DNA of 64,000 nt from NCBI RefSeq assembly GCF_003696215.1, contig NZ_RFFG01000023.1:39654-103653 (forward strand). The letters run 5' to 3'. The position numbers and the translations under genes are program-made. This document shows, piece after piece, positions 1 to 8,615 of this stretch. A model generated the notes under the pieces. The model searched no databases. It was given only the letters and a program-made list of their open reading frames with translations, and was not told where the DNA came from. Source of the DNA: Actinomadura harenae (GTDB lineage: Bacteria; Actinomycetota; Actinomycetes; Streptosporangiales; Streptosporangiaceae). The number at the start of each line of letters is the position of its first letter. Within the stretch, counting starts at the first letter, position 1.

Positions 1-1812
1 CACCTGCTGCTGCCTCTCCTGGACGACCCGGACGATGAGGTCCGCGAGGCCGCCGCCCACCTGCTCGGCAACCTTCCGCACGAGACCGCCGACCAGGTGG
101 TGGCCGCGCTGCGGACGCGCCGCGCCATCGAACCCGAACCGAACATCGTGGCCGGGCTGCTCGCCGCCGCCGCACGCATCGCCCCGCAGGTCAGCGCGGC
201 ATGGCTCGCCGAAGAGCTCGCGCCCGGCAGGCCCGACACGGTGCGCGCGGCCGCGCTCTGGGCCTCCGTGTCCGCCGACCTCCCCTGGACGGACGCGTCG
301 GACGAGGCGTTCGCCGAATGCTGGCTGAACGGCGACCCGCTCGACCCGAACTGGATCTGGTCGGTCACGCCCTACGAGGACATCGCCCGGCGGCTCGACG
401 CCCCGTCCATCGCCGCGTTCGCCCGAACCGTCCTCGCGACGGGGACGCCCGTGGCCGCGCGCGCCGCCGTCGACGCCCTGTACGAGCGGTGCGAGCGGTC
501 GCGTTCGGCCCGCGCCGTCCTGGCGCCCTTGCTGGTCGAGGCCGTCGAACACCCCGACCCCGCGGTCCGCCTCGCCGCCGCGCAGGCCGCCAGGGACGTC
601 CCAGAAGCCACACCGTCGACAGCAGACACCCTGGCCGCCCACGCCACCCGCATCACCTCGGCGCTTCCGGCCGTCCGCGCCGTCCCGGCGGATGACGGGC
701 CGCGCCTCCTGTCAGAGGATGATCGGCTGCTCTCGGTCGCCCTCGACGTCCTGATCACGCTCGGGGATCCGCGCTGGCGGGAGCCGCTCGTCCGCGCGCT
801 CGACGCGGGCGAGGTCATGTTCGGCACGCTGCGGACGCTGATCGACGCGGGTGTTCCCTGCGACGACGTCCTGCTCGGGGCCGTTCGGCGGCGGATCGCG
901 GCGTGGCAGGCCGGGGAGGTGCGCGAGACCTACGCCGGTGTGGCGGCGTACAACGAGATCAACGCGCTCACCAGGCTCGTCCACCACTGGGGACCGGACG
1001 CGGCCGACGTGGTGCCCGACCTCGTCCCGATCGTCCCGGACGACGTCTGGTGGACGGTCCGGGCGCTCGGCGCGATCGGCGCGGCGGCGTCGGAGGCGGT
1101 GCCCACACTGACCCGCGTCCGCGACACGGCGGAATCCTGGAAACTTCGCCTTCAGTGCGCGGAGGCCATCGCCGCGATCACCGGGGACCCCGGCCAGCTC
1201 GCCGCGTGCGTCGCCAAGGCGGCCGTCGCGGACGGCGGGGATCCGCCGCTCGCCTTCGAGACCGCGCTCCGCCACGGCCTCCCCGTGGACGACGTCCTTC
1301 CCGCTCTGCGGGCTATGGCGACCCGGCCCACGGCCGCGATCGGGGAACGGATCGTGGCCGCCGGGCTCCTGATCGATCAGGGCGACACCGCCCCCGCGAT
1401 CGGGGCCGCCGTCGAAGCGCTGGACGCCGGAAAGCACACCAGGGAGGCCCTGGAACTCGCGGGCCGTGCCGGACGCGCCGCCGCCGGGGAACTCGACCGC
1501 AGGGTGCGGGCGCGCGTCGGCCACCGTGACGACGCCCTCGCCGCCGGGCTCGCGCTGTACCGGATCACCGGCGAGTCCGAGGCGCTGATCGCCGCCGTCC
1601 GCGCGGGGCTCGAAGGGCTCGGAAGCGGCCGCTGGCTCGACGAGCCGCTCCGCGAACTCGGCCCGGACGCCGCGGAACTCGTGCCCGAGCTGCGGGAACG
1701 CGCGCTCGGCGACGCCCCGGCCTCACGCCGTGGGACCAACGGCGACCAGATCCGCGAGGACGAGAGGGAACGCGCCCGCCTCCTCACCCTCCTGACCGCC
1801 CTCGACGTCTGA
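1..1812 (+). CDS. HEAT-repeat protein, 5' end outside window
   Basis: The frame is open from the first base, so the true start lies upstream; 603 residues and a TGA stop are visible. The protein is an alpha-helical solenoid with recurring HEAT/PBS-lyase-like units, for example the D-P-x-x-x-V-R-x-A-A pattern near visible residues 9-19 and again near 180-190. It is rich in Ala, Leu, Asp and Arg. No signal peptide or membrane segment is visible in this part. HEAT solenoids normally act as protein-binding scaffolds, and nothing here names a partner. The next gene is convergent, 14 bp away, with no obvious hairpin between. The fold is fairly sure; the function is unknown. Confidence 0.75.
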   Translation, partial: HLLLPLLDDPDDEVREAAAHLLGNLPHETADQVVAALRTRRAIEPEPNIVAGLLAAAARIAPQVSAAWLAEELAPGRPDTVRAAALWASVSADLPWTDASDEAFAECWLNGDPLDPNWIWSVTPYEDIARRLDAPSIAAFARTVLATGTPVAARAAVDALYERCERSRSARAVLAPLLVEAVEHPDPAVRLAAAQAARDVPEATPSTADTLAAHATRITSALPAVRAVPADDGPRLLSEDDRLLSVALDVLITLGDPRWREPLVRALDAGEVMFGTLRTLIDAGVPCDDVLLGAVRRRIAAWQAGEVRETYAGVAAYNEINALTRLVHHWGPDAADVVPDLVPIVPDDVWWTVRALGAIGAAASEAVPTLTRVRDTAESWKLRLQCAEAIAAITGDPGQLAACVAKAAVADGGDPPLAFETALRHGLPVDDVLPALRAMATRPTAAIGERIVAAGLLIDQGDTAPAIGAAVEALDAGKHTREALELAGRAGRAAAGELDRRVRARVGHRDDALAAGLALYRITGESEALIAAVRAGLEGLGSGRWLDEPLRELGPDAAELVPELRERALGDAPASRRGTNGDQIREDERERARLLTLLTALDV

Positions 1813-1826
1813 GAGCGCGGCGCGGG

Positions 1827-2207
1827 TCAGGGACGGACGACCGCGTCGGCCTCGATCTGGACGAGCAGGTCCGGCGCGAACAGGGCGCCGACCTCCACCA
1901 ACGTCGCCGCCGGACGGTGCGGGAAGAACCGCCGGAGCAGCGTCACGATCTCGGGGCGGCGGCCGATGTCGGTGAGGTACACGCGGAACCGGACGACCTC
2001 GTCCAGGGCCGACCCGACCTGCCGCAGCGCGATGTCCATGCGCCGCAGCACCTCGGTGGTCTGCGCGATGACGTCGTTCCCGCCGACCGCGCCGCCGGCG
2101 TTTGCCGCCGTCGTCCCGCCGATCCACACGGACTGCCCGACGCGAACGGCCTTCGGGTGGGCCAGGGCCTCGTCGAAGGCCGGCTCGAATCCCACGATCT
2201 CATCCAC
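1827..2207 (-). CDS. RidA/YjgF/UK114-family protein lacking the catalytic Arg
   Basis: A 126-residue protein of typical Rid length with a GTG start. The family hallmarks are the Ser-Val-Trp-Ile-Gly-Gly strand, the Val-Arg-Phe-Arg-Val-Tyr-Leu-Thr-Asp segment (72-80) and a C-terminal Val-Gln-Ile-Glu-Ala strand. True RidA enzymes hydrolyse 2-aminoacrylate-type enamines and need an arginine (Arg105 in E. coli). The aligned segment here is P-A-A-T-L-V-E-V, which places Ala101 where that arginine should be. It therefore resembles the Rid4-7 subgroups, which lack imine deaminase activity. It lies 69 bp downstream of a PLP-dependent dehydratase on the same strand and may share its transcript. Confidence 0.85.
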   Translation of the reverse strand: MDEIVGFEPAFDEALAHPKAVRVGQSVWIGGTTAANAGGAVGGNDVIAQTTEVLRRMDIALRQVGSALDEVVRFRVYLTDIGRRPEIVTLLRRFFPHRPAATLVEVGALFAPDLLVQIEADAVVRP

Positions 2208-2276
2208 CGGACGAAGGTAGCGGCGGCCGCGACACGACGAACAGGCCCGTTACCAAATTCTCAGGCAATCCGGGGG

Positions 2277-3233
2277 CTATTCGGCAAGCCCGGCGATTTC
2301 GGATCTGGGTGCGTTTCCACCGGTGCAGACGACGGCGACGCGCAGGTCCGCGAAGTCGTCCGGAGCGGCGAGGACGGCCGCCAGTGCCGCCGCCCCGGCG
2401 CCCTCCGCGAGCGTGTGCGCGTGCGAGGCGAGAACACGCTGCGCCTCCCGGATCCGCTCGTCCGAGACCAGCCGGAACTCGGCGAGGCCCTTGCGCAGCA
2501 ACCGCTGCGGCAACGCGAACCCGCGCCCGGTGGCCAGGCCCTCGACGGCCGTCCGGTTGGGGCGTTCCACGGTGTTCCCCGCGCGCCAGGAGTCGTGCGC
2601 CGCGGGCGACGCCGACGACTGGACGCCGATCACCCGGCACCGGGGCGCGACGGCGGCGGTGACCAGGCACGCGGCCGCCGCGCCCGTGCCGCTCCCCACC
2701 GGCACCACCACGGCGTCCAGGTCGGGCCGCGCCTCGAGGACCTCCAGGTAGGCGGTCCCGACCCCGGCCATCAGCTCGGCCGTGTCACCGGGGCTGACCA
2801 GCAGCAACTCGTCGGCGAGGGCCTCCGCCGCGTGCTGCGCCCCGGCCATGTCCGCGCCGCTCAGCAGTACCCGCGCGCCGTAGCCGCGCGTCGCGCGGAT
2901 CTTCTCCTCGCTCGCCGACTCCGGCATGACGACCGTGCAGGACGCGCCGTACTCGGCGCACGCGTACGCGATCGACTGGGCGTGGTTCCCGGTCGAGTAC
3001 GTCACCAGCCCGCGCCGCCGCTGCTCCGGCGTCATCCCGGCGAGCAGCGTCAGCCCGCCGCGCACCTTGAAGGCGCCCGTGGGCTGCGTGTTCTCGTGTT
3101 TCACGAACACCGACGCGCCCGCCGCCTCGTCCAGCACGGGATAGGACCACAGGGGCGTCGCGGGGAGGTGCGAGGACAGCAGGTCGCGGGCGGCGAGGAC
3201 ATCGTCGAACACGGGGAGTCGCATGCGTTCCAT
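2277..3233 (-). CDS. PLP-dependent threonine/serine dehydratase family protein
   Basis: A 318-residue fold-type II PLP enzyme. Family features are the K-H-E-N-T-Q-P-T-G-A-F-K-V-R-G motif near residues 50-64, with Lys as the Schiff-base residue, followed by S-T-G-N-H-A-Q-S, a V-P-V-G-S-G-T-G phosphate-binding Gly loop and a C-terminal C-T-G-G-N motif. It lacks the regulatory ACT domain of biosynthetic IlvA, so it is of the catabolic type; threonine, serine or 3-hydroxyaspartate are possible substrates. The start is the first ATG of M-E-R-M; the second ATG at 3224 is also possible. The open frame continues far upstream, but that part is low-complexity and overlaps the next gene. A Rid-family gene follows. 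Confidence 0.85.
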   Translation of the reverse strand: MERMRLPVFDDVLAARDLLSSHLPATPLWSYPVLDEAAGASVFVKHENTQPTGAFKVRGGLTLLAGMTPEQRRRGLVTYSTGNHAQSIAYACAEYGASCTVVMPESASEEKIRATRGYGARVLLSGADMAGAQHAAEALADELLLVSPGDTAELMAGVGTAYLEVLEARPDLDAVVVPVGSGTGAAAACLVTAAVAPRCRVIGVQSSASPAAHDSWRAGNTVERPNRTAVEGLATGRGFALPQRLLRKGLAEFRLVSDERIREAQRVLASHAHTLAEGAGAAALAAVLAAPDDFADLRVAVVCTGGNAPRSEIAGLAE

Positions 3234-3352
3234 GCTGGCGACGGCACGACCCGTAGGTCCAGTGCCGATCTCGTCTGTAACGCATCGGACCCGTTGATAT
3301 GCCCCAGCCGTGCTCGACGCCGGCCGACCGCGCGTGCGGCGGGCGGCGGGCC

Positions 3353-4243
3353 TCACGCGGAGGCCACGGCCTCCCGGATCGCCGGGACGACCTCGCGCGC
3401 CCAGGCGTCCGGCTCGCTCCCGAAGTAGGTGAAACCGGACGCGCCGTGCTCCAGGACGGCGCCGCTCAGCTCCTCCGCCCACTGGTCCGGCGACCCGCCG
3501 ATCCAGCGGCCCTCGGCGTCCCGCGTCGCGGCGAGCGGCCGGGCGGTGATCCGCCCCGGCAGGTTGTAGACCGTCCGGACGTCGGACGGGTCGCGCCCCG
3601 CCGCCGCGGCCGCCTCGTCGATCAGCGGACGCGACCACCGGTACCGCTCGCTCAGCCAGTCGGCCGCGTGCCCCGGGATCCAGCCGTCCGCGTGCCGCCC
3701 GGTGACGGCGAGGGACCGCGGCCCGTTCGACCCCGTCCAGATCGGCGGCGTCGGCGCGGCGGCCGCCTCCAGGCCCTTGACCTGGTAGAACTCGCCGTCG
3801 AAGGTCACCGGACCGCCGCCGCCCGACAGCGCCCGGACGACCTGGAACGCCTCCTCGAACGCCCGCACCGCCTGCCCCGGCGTGAGCCGCTCGACGCCCA
3901 TGCGCGCCGCCTCGTCCCACAGCCCGCCCGCGCCGAGGCCGAGGATCACGCGCCCGTCCGACAGCTCCGACAGCGACGTGAGGGTCCGGGCGAGCAGCGG
4001 CGCCGGGCGCACGGGCAGGCTGGAGACGTTCGCGAACGCCGACAGCCGCTCCGTGCGGCCGAGCAGCACCCCGACGGTGGCGTACGCGTCGAGCCGGTCG
4101 GCGTAGTACGGGTGGTCGGAGACGCTGACCATGTCGAGCCCGTCGCGGTCGGCCCGGGTGGCCTGCTCCAGCATCTGCCGGGTGGTCCGCACGGCCGAGG
4201 AGAGCCCGAGGCCGAAAACAAGTTCGTTCCGCGAATTACGCAT
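3353..4243 (-). CDS. LLM class F420-type flavin-dependent oxidoreductase
   Basis: A 296-residue bacterial luciferase-like TIM barrel. Typical segments are the early Gly-Leu-Gly-Leu strand, V-S-V-S-D-H-P-Y-Y, an R-P-A-P-L-L-A-R-T-L helix and G-R-V-I-L-G-L-G-A-G-G, then P-P-I-W-T-G-S-N-G. In actinobacteria this family mostly uses reduced F420 rather than FMN; the cofactor choice is inferred from the family. The start codon lies only 28 bp from the divergent MarR gene, so both promoters overlap and MarR control is likely. The substrate is unknown. Confidence 0.85.
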   Translation of the reverse strand: MRNSRNELVFGLGLSSAVRTTRQMLEQATRADRDGLDMVSVSDHPYYADRLDAYATVGVLLGRTERLSAFANVSSLPVRPAPLLARTLTSLSELSDGRVILGLGAGGLWDEAARMGVERLTPGQAVRAFEEAFQVVRALSGGGGPVTFDGEFYQVKGLEAAAAPTPPIWTGSNGPRSLAVTGRHADGWIPGHAADWLSERYRWSRPLIDEAAAAAGRDPSDVRTVYNLPGRITARPLAATRDAEGRWIGGSPDQWAEELSGAVLEHGASGFTYFGSEPDAWAREVVPAIREAVASA

Positions 4244-4271
4244 CGTATTTCCTTCGAGCTAGGGTGTCGGT

Positions 4272-4727
4272 ATGGGAAAGGCAACGGGAGAGCGGATGGC
4301 GGTCGCGACCGCGCTGGTCCGCTCGTCCTTTCTGGTGAACGCCGTGTACGCCGGGGCCGCGCGCGAGTACGGTCTGACGCCGCAGCAGGGGCAGTTGCTC
4401 TGCGTCCTGATGCTCCGGCCGATCGGGATGGGCGAGCTCGGGTCGATGCTCGGCCTGGCCAAGTCCAGCCTGACCGGCCTGGTCGACCGCACCGCCCGGC
4501 GCGGCCTGGTCCGCCGCGAGCCCGACCCGGAGGACGCCCGCGCCGTCCGGGTCGCGCTCACCGAGGCCGGCGCCGCGCTCGCCGACGACTTCTACACCGA
4601 GACCTGCCGCCGGGTCGAGGACCTGCCCTCCGGGTTCAGCGCCGCCGACCGCGACGCCCTGGTGGAGCTGCTCGCCCGCGTCGTCGACGAGAACCACGTC
4701 CCCGAGGTCTTCATGGACGAGCCGTAG
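4272..4727 (+). CDS. MarR family transcriptional regulator
   Basis: A 151-residue winged-helix regulator. The pattern is an N-terminal dimerisation helix, L-T-P-Q-Q-G-Q-L-L, then the recognition region around G-L-A-K-S-S-L-T-G-L-V-D-R (residues 58-70) and the wing R-E-P-D-P-E-D-A-R-A-V-R-V. It is divergent from the LLM oxidoreductase (28 bp) and convergent with the FAD oxidoreductase (10 bp), a layout in which one MarR repressor could control both neighbours. The twin palindrome upstream of the oxidoreductase is a candidate operator. The ligand is unknown. Confidence 0.9.
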   Translation: MGKATGERMAVATALVRSSFLVNAVYAGAAREYGLTPQQGQLLCVLMLRPIGMGELGSMLGLAKSSLTGLVDRTARRGLVRREPDPEDARAVRVALTEAGAALADDFYTETCRRVEDLPSGFSAADRDALVELLARVVDENHVPEVFMDEP

Positions 4728-4737
4728 CCCACGCCCA

Positions 4738-5835
4738 CTAAACCGCAGGCTCGGGCTCGGGCTCGATGTTGAAGAGCTCGACGAAGCGGCCGATGAACAG
4801 GTCGCGTCCCTTGTACTCGGAGACCGTCTCGGCGGAGAGCACGAGCGGGCCGTCCGGGGTGGGGAACTGGCCGACGCCGCCGTCCGGTCCGAGGGGCAGC
4901 AGCACCGACGGGATCGGGGACGGCGCGTACGTCGCCACCGGGGCCTCGCCCCGCACCCGCGCCGCGACGTTCGCCGCCACGACCTCGGCGTGCTGGAGCG
5001 CGTACCCGGCCATCTTCGCCTCGTCGAGGTCGGTGACGTCGCCGAGCGCGTACACGTTCTCGAAGCCCTCCACGTTCAGGGTTTCGGTCACCCGGATCCG
5101 CCCTCCCGGGGTGCGGGCGGCGGCCAGGTCGTCGCCCAGGTAGGACGTCTGGACGGCCACGCCGTACGCGCGGAACCAGATGTCGGCGGTGATGCCGTCC
5201 ACGGTGAACGTCTTCGTCCGGCCCGGCTCGACCGGCGGCTCCTGGCTCAGCGCGGTGCCCATGCGGATCTCGACCCCGCGCTCGTCCAGCTGTCGTTGGA
5301 GGTCGGCGCGCATCTCGTCGTCGAAGGCGGGGGCGATCCGCTCGCCTGGGTCCACGATCGTCACGTGCTTGTCCGGCCAGACCGCCTTGATCTCGCCCGC
5401 GAGCTCCAGGCCGACCGGCCCGGCGCCGGTGATCAGCACCCGGGACGCCGCGGCGAGCTCGGCGTGCGTCTCGCGCAGGTGGGCCATCGCCTCGTCCGCG
5501 ACGTCCGTCCGCATCTTCGCGGGATACGGATATCCGGAACCGGACGCCAGCACGATGTGGTCGGCGTCGATCCGCTCGCCCGACTCCAGCGTCACGCCCC
5601 GGGCGTCCACCGAGGCGGCGCGGGCCCGCACCACGCGTCCGTTGGTCAGCAGCCGGTCGTAGCGGAAGAACATGTTGGGCGCCCATTCCGGGTCCACCAG
5701 CGACCGCAGCGCCCCGGCCGAGTGGACGAACGCGTCCTTCGGCTCGACCAGGATCACGTCGGCGTGCTCATCCAGCGCCTTGGCGGCGGCGGCGCCACCG
5801 TATCCCCCACCGATGACAACAACGGTCTCCGTCAT
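4738..5835 (-). CDS. NAD(P)/FAD-dependent oxidoreductase (AIF/NDH-2-like)
   Basis: A 365-residue two-dinucleotide-binding flavoprotein. The N-terminal V-V-V-I-G-G-G-Y-G-G FAD motif is followed by a second Rossmann motif, V-L-I-T-G-A-G-P-V-G-L-E-L-A-G-E, for NAD(P)H and by the FAD-ribityl motif V-Y-A-L-G-D-V-T-D. The overall arrangement resembles AIFM2/FSP1-like quinone oxidoreductases and type II NADH dehydrogenases. I prefer the ATG at 5835 because the AGGGAG Shine-Dalgarno lies 8 nt from it, whereas the in-frame GTG at 5844 abuts that sequence. Upstream lies a pair of palindromes that almost certainly control transcription. Confidence 0.85.
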   Translation of the reverse strand: MTETVVVIGGGYGGAAAAKALDEHADVILVEPKDAFVHSAGALRSLVDPEWAPNMFFRYDRLLTNGRVVRARAASVDARGVTLESGERIDADHIVLASGSGYPYPAKMRTDVADEAMAHLRETHAELAAASRVLITGAGPVGLELAGEIKAVWPDKHVTIVDPGERIAPAFDDEMRADLQRQLDERGVEIRMGTALSQEPPVEPGRTKTFTVDGITADIWFRAYGVAVQTSYLGDDLAAARTPGGRIRVTETLNVEGFENVYALGDVTDLDEAKMAGYALQHAEVVAANVAARVRGEAPVATYAPSPIPSVLLPLGPDGGVGQFPTPDGPLVLSAETVSEYKGRDLFIGRFVELFNIEPEPEPAV

Positions 5836-5856
5836 TTCAACCACTCCCTGGTGCTT

Positions 5857-5898
5857 CAGTTCGTACTACGAACATTAAATCGTTCGTAGTACGAACTG
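5857..5898. promoter_or_regulatory. Twin palindromic operator upstream of the FAD oxidoreductase
   Basis: Two 17-bp arms (5857-5873 and 5882-5898) are perfect inverted copies separated by an 8-nt A/T-rich spacer. Each arm is itself a hyphenated palindrome, GTTCGTA-N-TACGAAC. The centres are about 25 bp apart, roughly two and a half helical turns. This looks like a double binding site for a dimeric repressor. The nearby MarR regulator is the obvious candidate, but that assignment is inference. Confidence 0.75.
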
Positions 5899-6010
5899 CA
5901 AGCCAAGGTGACCCAGGTCACGTCGACCGGCGCCCGAATGTCTCGGATACGAGACGTTCACTGATGGGACGCGGGATGGCGGCCGAGGCGGCGGGTGCGA
6001 TGCTGGGACG

Positions 6011-7174
6011 GTGAGCATCGTCATCACGAACATCGGGGAACTGGTCACCAACGAGCCCGGACTGGGGGAGGGGCCGCTCGGGATCGTCCGGGACGCCGCC
6101 CTCGTCCTCGACGGGGAACGCGTCGCCTGGGTCGGCGGCGCCGCCGACGCGCCCGCGGCCGACGGGGCGCATGACGCGGGAGGCGGCGCCGTCCTTCCCG
6201 GGTTCGTCGACTCGCACGCGCACCTGGTGTTCGCGGGGGAGCGCGCCGAGGAGTTCGCCGCACGCATGTCGGGCCAGCCGTACAAGGCGGGCGGAATCCG
6301 GACGACCGTCGCGAAGACGCGCGCCGCGTCCGACGACGAACTGCGCGCGAACGTCCGGCGGCTCGTGGACGAGATGGCCCGGCAGGGCACGACCACCGTC
6401 GAGTGCAAGTCCGGCTACGGCCTCAACGTCGAGGACGAGGAGCGGGCCGTCCGGATCGCGGCGGAGTACGCCGACGAGGTCACCTTCCTCGGCGCCCACG
6501 TCGTCCCGGCCGAGTACGCCGACGACCAGCAGGGATACGTGCGGCTCGTCGCGGGCGACATGCTCGCCGAGTGCGCGCCCCACGCCCGCTGGATCGACGC
6601 GTTCTGCGAGCGCGGCGCGTTCGACGCCGACCAGACCCGCGAGGTGCTGGAGGCCGGGATCAAGGCCGGGCTCCTGCCGCGCGTCCACGCCAACCAACTC
6701 GGCGAGGGGCCCGGCGTCCAGCTCGCGGTGGAACTGGACGCGGCGTCCGCCGACCACTGCACGTTCCTCAGCGACGACGACGTCTCGGCGCTCGCTGGCT
6801 CATCGACCGTCGCGACGCTGCTGCCGGGCGTCGAGTTCTCCACCCGGCAGCCCTACCCGGACGCCCGGAGGCTGCTCGACGCCGGGGTCACGGTCGCGCT
6901 CGCGAGCGACTGCAACCCCGGGTCCTGCTACAGCTCGAGCATGCCGTTCTGCATCGCGGTCGCTGTCCGGGACATGCGGATGACGCCCGCCGAGGCGGTC
7001 TGGGCCGCGACGGCGGGCGGCGCGCGGGCGCTGCGCCGCACCGACGTCGGACGGCTCGGCGTCGGCGCGCGCGCGGACGTGCTCGCGCTGTCCGCCGCGT
7101 CCCACATCCACCTGGCCTACCGGCCGGGCGTCCCGCAGGTCGCCGCCGTCTGGAAGCGCGGCCGCCGCGTCTGA
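6011..7174 (+). CDS. hutI: Imidazolonepropionase
   Basis: A 387-residue amidohydrolase catalysing imidazolonepropionate to formimidoylglutamate, the third step of histidine degradation. Visible motifs are the metal-binding [11 protein letters not shown] near residues 62-72, [26 protein letters not shown] and the late [14 protein letters not shown] segment. The length is usual for HutI. The start is GTG at 6011. Neither hutH nor hutU lies on either side within the window, so the pathway genes are dispersed. Confidence 0.92.
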   Translation: MSIVITNIGELVTNEPGLGEGPLGIVRDAALVLDGERVAWVGGAADAPAADGAHDAGGGAVLPGFVDSHAHLVFAGERAEEFAARMSGQPYKAGGIRTTVAKTRAASDDELRANVRRLVDEMARQGTTTVECKSGYGLNVEDEERAVRIAAEYADEVTFLGAHVVPAEYADDQQGYVRLVAGDMLAECAPHARWIDAFCERGAFDADQTREVLEAGIKAGLLPRVHANQLGEGPGVQLAVELDAASADHCTFLSDDDVSALAGSSTVATLLPGVEFSTRQPYPDARRLLDAGVTVALASDCNPGSCYSSSMPFCIAVAVRDMRMTPAEAVWAATAGGARALRRTDVGRLGVGARADVLALSAASHIHLAYRPGVPQVAAVWKRGRRV

Positions 7175-7220
7175 CGCCGCCCGGGCGAGGCGGTCGGACG
7201 AGGTGGGTCAGACGAGGTGG

Positions 7221-7700
7221 TCAGACCCAGAACGTGTCGTGTTCGAGGAAGAACGCGACACGTTCCTCGTCGGTCATCTCGCCCAGGTGCGGGAGACCCT
7301 CGAAGTACCCCTCGCGCGGCGCGCCCGGCGAGAAGTGGAGCAGCATGGACGCCGGCTCGCCCGACTCGTTCCGGAAGCCGTGCACCCCGCCCTCCGGGAC
7401 GTGCACCCAGTCGCCGGGCGCCGTGTCGATCCACTTCGCGCCGTCGAAGATCCGGACCGTCCCGGACAGGATGTAGAACGACTCGGAGATCGACCGGTGG
7501 AAGTGCGGCGACGGACCGGACGGGTTCGGGCCCATCTCCCACCGGTACAGCCCGAACTGCCCGTTCGTCGACGCGCCCGTCGCCAGGTAGTGGACGCGGG
7601 TGCCGGCCTCGTAGACGAAGTCGGGCTCGGCGGAGTCCGGCCGGTAGGTGGCGCTGATCTCGCCCGTGTCGCCCAGGTACCGGGGCTCTGGATAGGTCAT
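7221..7700 (-). CDS. Cupin domain protein
   Basis: A 159-residue single-cupin protein. The metal-binding cupin motif 1 is visible as P-H-F-H-R-S-I-S-E-S-F-Y-I-L-S-G-T-V, and motif 2 as P-E-G-G-V-H-G-F-R-N, giving two His plus Glu plus a further His for a divalent metal. There is no signal peptide. It ends 46 bp from hutI (convergent) and lies 10 bp downstream of another cupin gene on the same strand, so the two are probably co-transcribed. The substrate is unknown. Confidence 0.8.
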   Translation of the reverse strand: MTYPEPRYLGDTGEISATYRPDSAEPDFVYEAGTRVHYLATGASTNGQFGLYRWEMGPNPSGPSPHFHRSISESFYILSGTVRIFDGAKWIDTAPGDWVHVPEGGVHGFRNESGEPASMLLHFSPGAPREGYFEGLPHLGEMTDEERVAFFLEHDTFWV

Positions 7701-7710
7701 CGCGGGTCCT

Positions 7711-8043
7711 CTACAGGGTGATCTGGTAGACCTTGCGGAGTGTCTCGTGGACGGTCCAGGTGGTGCGCGCGCCCTCGGTGAAGACGCCCACGTCGCCGGG
7801 GCCGACCTCCAGAGTCGGCCCGTCCTCGACCGTGATCGTGGCGCGGCCGGTCAGGACCGTGAAGATCTCGTCGGCCTCCACGTCCGTGACCGTCCCCGGG
7901 GTGATCTCCCAGATCCCGCGCTGGACCGTTCCGTCCTCGTGCAGGACCGTGCTGAACATGCGCGGCTCACCGGCCAGGACGGTCGCGGGGTCGAGCTCGT
8001 CCTCCTCCAGGACGGCGCTGCTCACGGAGAGGGAGAAGGTCAT
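7711..8043 (-). CDS. Small cupin protein (DUF861/EutQ-like)
   Basis: A 110-residue single-domain cupin. It shows the R-G-I-W-E-I-T-P-G-T segment, D-E-I-F-T-V-L-T-G-R-A-T-I-T, then L-E-V-G-P-G-D and a T-T-W-T-V-H-E-T-L-R-K-V-Y C-terminus, the pattern of the DUF861 cupin_3 family. The ATG at 8043 is chosen because the upstream open frame is low-complexity and overlaps the flavin reductase. It leads a two-cupin operon. The molecular role is unknown. Confidence 0.8.
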   Translation of the reverse strand: MTFSLSVSSAVLEEDELDPATVLAGEPRMFSTVLHEDGTVQRGIWEITPGTVTDVEADEIFTVLTGRATITVEDGPTLEVGPGDVGVFTEGARTTWTVHETLRKVYQITL

Positions 8044-8135
8044 GTCGTACTCCTTTGGGCGATTCCTGCCCCGGAGCGTACCGACATATGCTTCCCTTCC
8101 GCTGCCCCCGGCACCTCCCTTTCCCTCCGAACGGA

Positions 8136-8615
8136 TCAGGTCAGGTAGCGGCGGTTCACCCTGATCAGCGGGGAGCGGTGGCGCGCCACGTAATCGGCGG
8201 CCAGCACCTCCGCGACGAACAGCAGATGGTCGCCCGCCTCGATCGTCCGCCGCGTCTCGCACTCGAGCGCGGCCAGCCCGGACTCCACGACCAGCGCGTC
8301 CGACACCGGGCCGCGGTGGTGCGGCTCGGACGCCAGCAGGATCCGCGCGGACGGACGGCCCGCCGCGGCGAACCGCCCGGCGAGCGCCCGCTGCTCCGCG
8401 CTCAGCACCGTCACCGCCCACCGGGGACGGCGTTGCAGCACCTCCGCGAGGTACCCGTCCGACGCCACGCCCACCAGGACCATCGGCGGCTCCAGCGACA
8501 CCGACATGAACGAGGTGACCGTGGTGCCGAGATCGTCCCGTTCGTCCCGGACGGTCAGCACCACGACCCCCGTCGCGAACCCCGCGACGGCCTCGGTGAA
8601 CTCGACCTCGTTCAG
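8136..8615 (-). CDS. Flavin reductase domain protein (FMN-binding split barrel)
   Basis: A 159-residue flavin reductase-like protein. It has the family opening F-A-T-G-V-V-V-L-T-V, the T-V-T-S-F-M-S-V-S-L-E-P-P-M-V-L-V-G FMN-binding stretch and a C-terminal L-I-R-V-N-R-R-Y-L. These reductases supply reduced FMN to partner monooxygenases; no partner is adjacent here. No ATG, GTG or TTG fits the conserved N-terminus. The best start is a CTG at 8615 whose last two bases lie in the TGA stop of sppA (C-TGA), so translation is probably coupled to sppA. Confidence 0.8.
   Translation of the reverse strand: MNEVEFTEAVAGFATGVVVLTVRDERDDLGTTVTSFMSVSLEPPMVLVGVASDGYLAEVLQRRPRWAVTVLSAEQRALAGRFAAAGRPSARILLASEPHHRGPVSDALVVESGLAALECETRRTIEAGDHLLFVAEVLAADYVARHRSPLIRVNRRYLT

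Noticed and set aside
32..700. Several Arg/Pro-rich plus-strand open frames under the HEAT gene
   Set aside because: They overlap a well-supported solenoid frame and show the composition of shifted G+C-rich codons.
2277..3920. Extended 547-residue start for the dehydratase
   Set aside because: The added N-terminus is Gly/Arg low-complexity sequence antisense to the LLM gene; the conserved fold begins at the ATG at 3233.
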